Part shown: positions 62,110-64,000 of the stretch, piece after piece
How positions within the stretch are numbered: position 1 is the first letter of the stretch
Layout: the number at the start of each line of letters is the position of its first letter
Assembly (NCBI GenBank): GCA_963665015.2
Contig: CAXXSY010000004.1
Location: 434,001 to 498,000 of the forward strand
Direction of reading: 5' to 3'
Source of the DNA: G963662655 sp963665015
Lineage (GTDB): Bacteria; Cloacimonadota; Cloacimonadia; Cloacimonadales; JAIOQZ01
DNA length: 64,000 nt
The notes under the pieces: model-generated
Seen by the model: only the letters and a program-made list of their open reading frames with translations
What the model was told of the DNA's origin: nothing
The model's database searches: none
Program-made: the position numbers and the translations under genes

Positions 62110-62250
62110 TTTCGGCTTTCGCGTAGCGAAAACGATACCCATGAACGCTGTAATATCAGCTTGCTGATATTATGTTAGTGGATAATTGGCTTTCGCGTAG
62201 CGAAATCGCGAAAGTGGATCGCCAGCATGCTGAAATTATGTTGGTGGATG
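62107..62250. repeat. Hairpin pair after the 59362 cargo gene, with a second partial copy
   Basis: Starting at the stop codon: CTTTCGC-gta-GCGAAAA (62116-62132), then TAATATCAGC (62151-62160) with GCTGATATTA (62163-62172) and TGTTAGTGGATAA. A partial copy (GGCTTTCGC-gta-GCGAAA, CAGC-at-GCTG, TTATGTTGGTGGATG) fills 62187-62250. The element is the counterpart of 37309-37386, with both stems rewritten by matching changes. Confidence 0.75.
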
Positions 62251-62254
62251 TATT

Positions 62255-62280
62255 AGGGCAGACCTCTGTGTCTGCCCTTT
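62255..62280. repeat. AGGGCAGAC hairpin
   Basis: AGGGCAGAC (62255-62263) pairs with GTCTGCCCT (62270-62278) around CTCTGT, followed by TTTTCC. It is the second copy of the element at 6949-6973 and could terminate the cargo transcript. Confidence 0.65.
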
Positions 62281-62287
62281 TCCTTGT

Positions 62288-62337
62288 AAATCAACTTCCG
62301 AATGTCCGAGCTTGCGAGGTCTTCTGAATGTTGATTT
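62288..62337. repeat. CTTCCGAATGT dispersed repeat, last copy
   Basis: AAATCAACTTCCGAATGT, loop CCGAGCTTGCGAGGT, CTTCTGAATGTTGATTT. Same family as 5277-5320. A GACGTCCGCGTTCCGG repeat fragment follows at about 62426-62443. Confidence 0.75.
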
Positions 62338-62488
62338 CGACTGATTCAAGGGATGCGCGCCTATGAGGAAAGAGAGAATGAGATGCTGACGTCTTAAGGG
62401 ATTCGAATTTGCAAGCAAATTCACAGACGTCCGCGTTCCGGAGAGAGATAATCACGAAGGGTATGAAATCTCACCCCCCATGGCAGAA

Positions 62489-62799
62489 GTTACTATCGAT
62501 CGGGGAGACGGGACAAGAGACGACGACGTAATCAGATAGACAAGATTAGGCGATAGTAACTTTTTGGCAAGGACGGTTACTATCGACCCTTTTGGTATCA
62601 CGAAAATGGCACATCGGGTTCACTTTCGAGGCTGTTTAGTTCCTTCGTATTACTCGAGATAGAGCGAAAATCTTTGAAACCGCGATAGTAACCCCAAATC
62701 AGCGATAGTAACCAACCGATAGTAACTCGATAGTAACCCGATTCCGAGAGCGATAGTAACCAATCGATAGTAACCGGCGATAGTTCGCACGATAGTACC
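62489..62799. other. Array of CGATAGTAAC sites upstream of a TOTE-type primase gene
   Basis: Nine exact copies of CGATAGTAAC (or its complement) and two degenerate ones occur in 311 bp. Minus: 62489-62498 and 62576-62585. Plus: 62551, 62683, 62703, 62717, 62728, 62751 and 62765, then degenerate copies at 62778 and 62790. In the dense part the starts are 11-23 bp apart. This looks like iterons or multiple operator sites. Frames reading across it simply translate the repeat. It ends about 345 bp before the primase start. Confidence 0.75.
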
Positions 62800-62812
62800 A
62801 CACCCAACAAGA

Positions 62813-62841
62813 AACCTGACCCATCAATCACGAGTCAGGTT
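62813..62841. other. AACCTGAC hairpin
   Basis: A perfect 8-bp stem, AACCTGAC (62813-62820) and GTCAGGTT (62834-62841), lies at the edge of the site array. No T-run follows. The next 300 bp up to the primase start show no gene I can support. Confidence 0.55.
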
Positions 62842-63144
62842 GAAACCGATTGGAACCATGTCGGCCGATTAGTAGAGCCTGAATTGAATCGCAACGACCC
62901 CAACGAGGTGAACGTCCTGCGGCGAGTCTATTCGGTGCTCTGATATTGTTCCATTTGCATGAATTGTGACATTCTTTCTGATTCTGTGCCGACATCGAAT
63001 GTAAAACCAAACTGAAACGCCATAATACCTTGGATGTTCTCATTTTCAAGAACGTAAAAACGAGTATTCCTTGACCTATCCGATTGTTGTGTGGTTTACT
63101 GAGTAAATCATCGAATGTGAGAATATACTGTAAAGGAGTGCATA

Positions 63145-64000
63145 TTGTCGGATTCATCAGAACTTGCTCGCCTTCGGGCCGAAAACCAGCGACTGAAGGC
63201 ACTTCTCGAACAACACGGAATTCCCTGTGATGAGTCGCAGCCGGTAGAGTTACCCAAGCCAGCTGAAACACATTCTGAGTCCACGTTCTCACCACAGGAG
63301 AAAGTTACTCTATTCCGCAGCCTATTCAGAGGACGGGACGATGTGTATCCTCTTCGCTGGCAGTCCGCGAACGGAAAATCGGGCTATTCACCCGCATGCA
63401 AGCACGAATGGAAGTACGGAGTCTGCGGCAAACCAAAGGTCAAATGCGCCGATTGCGATGCCCGGGAGCTACTTCCGGTTAACGATCAGGTCATCTTTGA
63501 CCACCTTTCAGGAAAAAGCACGATCGGAGTTTATCCGCTTCTCCCGGACGAAACCTGCCGAATTCTCGCAGTGGATTTCGACAAAGCGGAATGGCGCGAG
63601 GATGTGCTTGCCTTTGCCCAATCCTGCGATGAACTCGATATCCCTGTCGCCGTCGAAATATCCCGCTCTGGAAACGGCGCACACGCATGGCTGTTCTTTG
63701 CTGAGACAATTCCCGCTCGTGAGTCCCGTCGTCTCGGCAGCGCTATTCTCAGCTACACCTGCCGAAAAACCAGACAATTGCAGCTTTCCAGCTATGATCG
63801 CCTTTTCCCAAATCAAGACACGCTGCCCAAGGGTGGTTTCGGCAATCTGATCGCCTTGCCGTTGCAGAAGAAACCGCGAAATCGGGGACACAGCGTGTTC
63901 GTTGATCGTGAAATGAAGCCCTATCCCGATCAATGGGCGTTTCTCGCGGGGATACGTCGGATGGACTCGCAAGACGTCGAGGCTGCGCTGTTGAGGGCCA
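63145..64000 (+). CDS. TOTE-type archaeo-eukaryotic primase (partial)
   Basis: At least 285 residues; the window ends inside the gene. The start TTG (63145) follows AAGGAGTG with 6 bases between. A short coiled coil (LARLRAENQRLKALLEQHGI) leads into a cysteine-rich segment (ACKHEWKYGVCGKPKVKCAD, CDAREL). Next is the primase domain: HLSGKSTIGVYPLLPDETCR, the DxD metal site in LAVDFDKAEW, RSGNGAHAWLFFAE, SSYDRLFPNQDTLPKGGFGN, LIALPLQKKPR and MKPYPDQWAFLAG. This matches the TOTE conflict-system AEP family, where the primase domain is commonly followed by an SF2 helicase and sometimes a nuclease in the same chain. Role in defence is inferred from the family. Confidence 0.85.
   Translation, partial: MSDSSELARLRAENQRLKALLEQHGIPCDESQPVELPKPAETHSESTFSPQEKVTLFRSLFRGRDDVYPLRWQSANGKSGYSPACKHEWKYGVCGKPKVKCADCDARELLPVNDQVIFDHLSGKSTIGVYPLLPDETCRILAVDFDKAEWREDVLAFAQSCDELDIPVAVEISRSGNGAHAWLFFAETIPARESRRLGSAILSYTCRKTRQLQLSSYDRLFPNQDTLPKGGFGNLIALPLQKKPRNRGHSVFVDREMKPYPDQWAFLAGIRRMDSQDVEAALLRA

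Noticed and set aside
62598..62831. Minus-strand 77-codon frame across the CGATAGTAAC array
   Set aside because: Its peptide is a periodic product of the repeat (VTIGWLL, YYR), not a protein.
62828..63295. Minus-strand 155-codon frame near the primase start
   Set aside because: Overlaps the primase N-terminus and its ribosome-binding site; no recognisable features.
63341..63850. Plus-strand 169-codon frame inside the primase gene
   Set aside because: It is a different frame of the primase coding region; the true frame runs from TTG 63145 through 64000 with full primase motifs.

Overview
The window reads as a chromosomal segment of an FCB-group bacterium, most likely Cloacimonadota or a close candidate phylum. 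The evidence is five large secreted proteins that end in the FlgD-like tail of type IX secretion cargo (about SGVYFYKLKAGxxxSxxKMLLxK), C10 and C25 cysteine peptidases, a gene cluster containing the DUF6754-type domain, and ordinary Gram-negative housekeeping genes (uvrA, prfA, rpmE, purA, psd). I cannot fix the phylum from sequence alone. GC content is moderate; the genes at 6975-7910 and 54351-55475 are clearly more AT-rich and look acquired.

Layout. 1-2592 (minus): a C39-like peptidase lipoprotein with two PA2779-like membrane proteins, then two paralogous lipoproteins. 2881-5175 (plus): ECF sigma factor, single-span membrane protein and three-PDZ protein, an envelope-stress-like operon. 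5706-6935: an ECF sigma factor with a long extra C-terminal domain. 6975-10807 (minus): AbiJ-like protein, serine hydrolase, methyltransferase and TetR regulator. 11216-19710 (plus): a five-gene membrane cluster, two large signal-peptide/Fn3/membrane/DUF6754-type proteins bracketing three small membrane proteins. 19974-24390: psd, a small His-rich membrane protein and a C10 peptidase. 24391-27787: a repeat-rich accessory stretch with a 164-bp tandem repeat, a CI/LexA-like repressor with paired operators, and a complete IS1182-family element whose ends and target duplication can be read. 27788-30516: an XPD/DinG-like helicase with an N-terminal nuclease domain, and a PPC/DUF296 protein. 30679-40010: LVIVD lipoprotein and two C25 peptidases. 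40318-47575: uvrA and a 1352-residue repeat-containing secreted protein. 47747-54223: housekeeping operon rpmE, DUF1385, prfA, CNNM/CorC, guanine deaminase and ftcD. 54351-58929 (minus): AT-rich orphan, AEC permease, outer-membrane barrel, purA. 59362-62109: another type IX cargo protein. 62110-64000: an array of CGATAGTAAC sites upstream of a TOTE-type archaeo-eukaryotic primase gene cut off by the window end.

Intergenic space is unusually rich in dispersed hairpin repeats: a CTTCCGAATGT element (at least 12 copies), a GGACGTCC hairpin, a GGCGCCGACCTCCGGGC element, hairpin pairs directly after the stop codons of two type IX cargo genes, and two copies of a larger structured element with compensatory stem changes (1-133 and 5444-5612). 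Several of these probably act as transcription terminators. The strongest leads for new biology are the primase with its upstream site array, the DUF6754-type membrane cluster, and the two-copy structured element.
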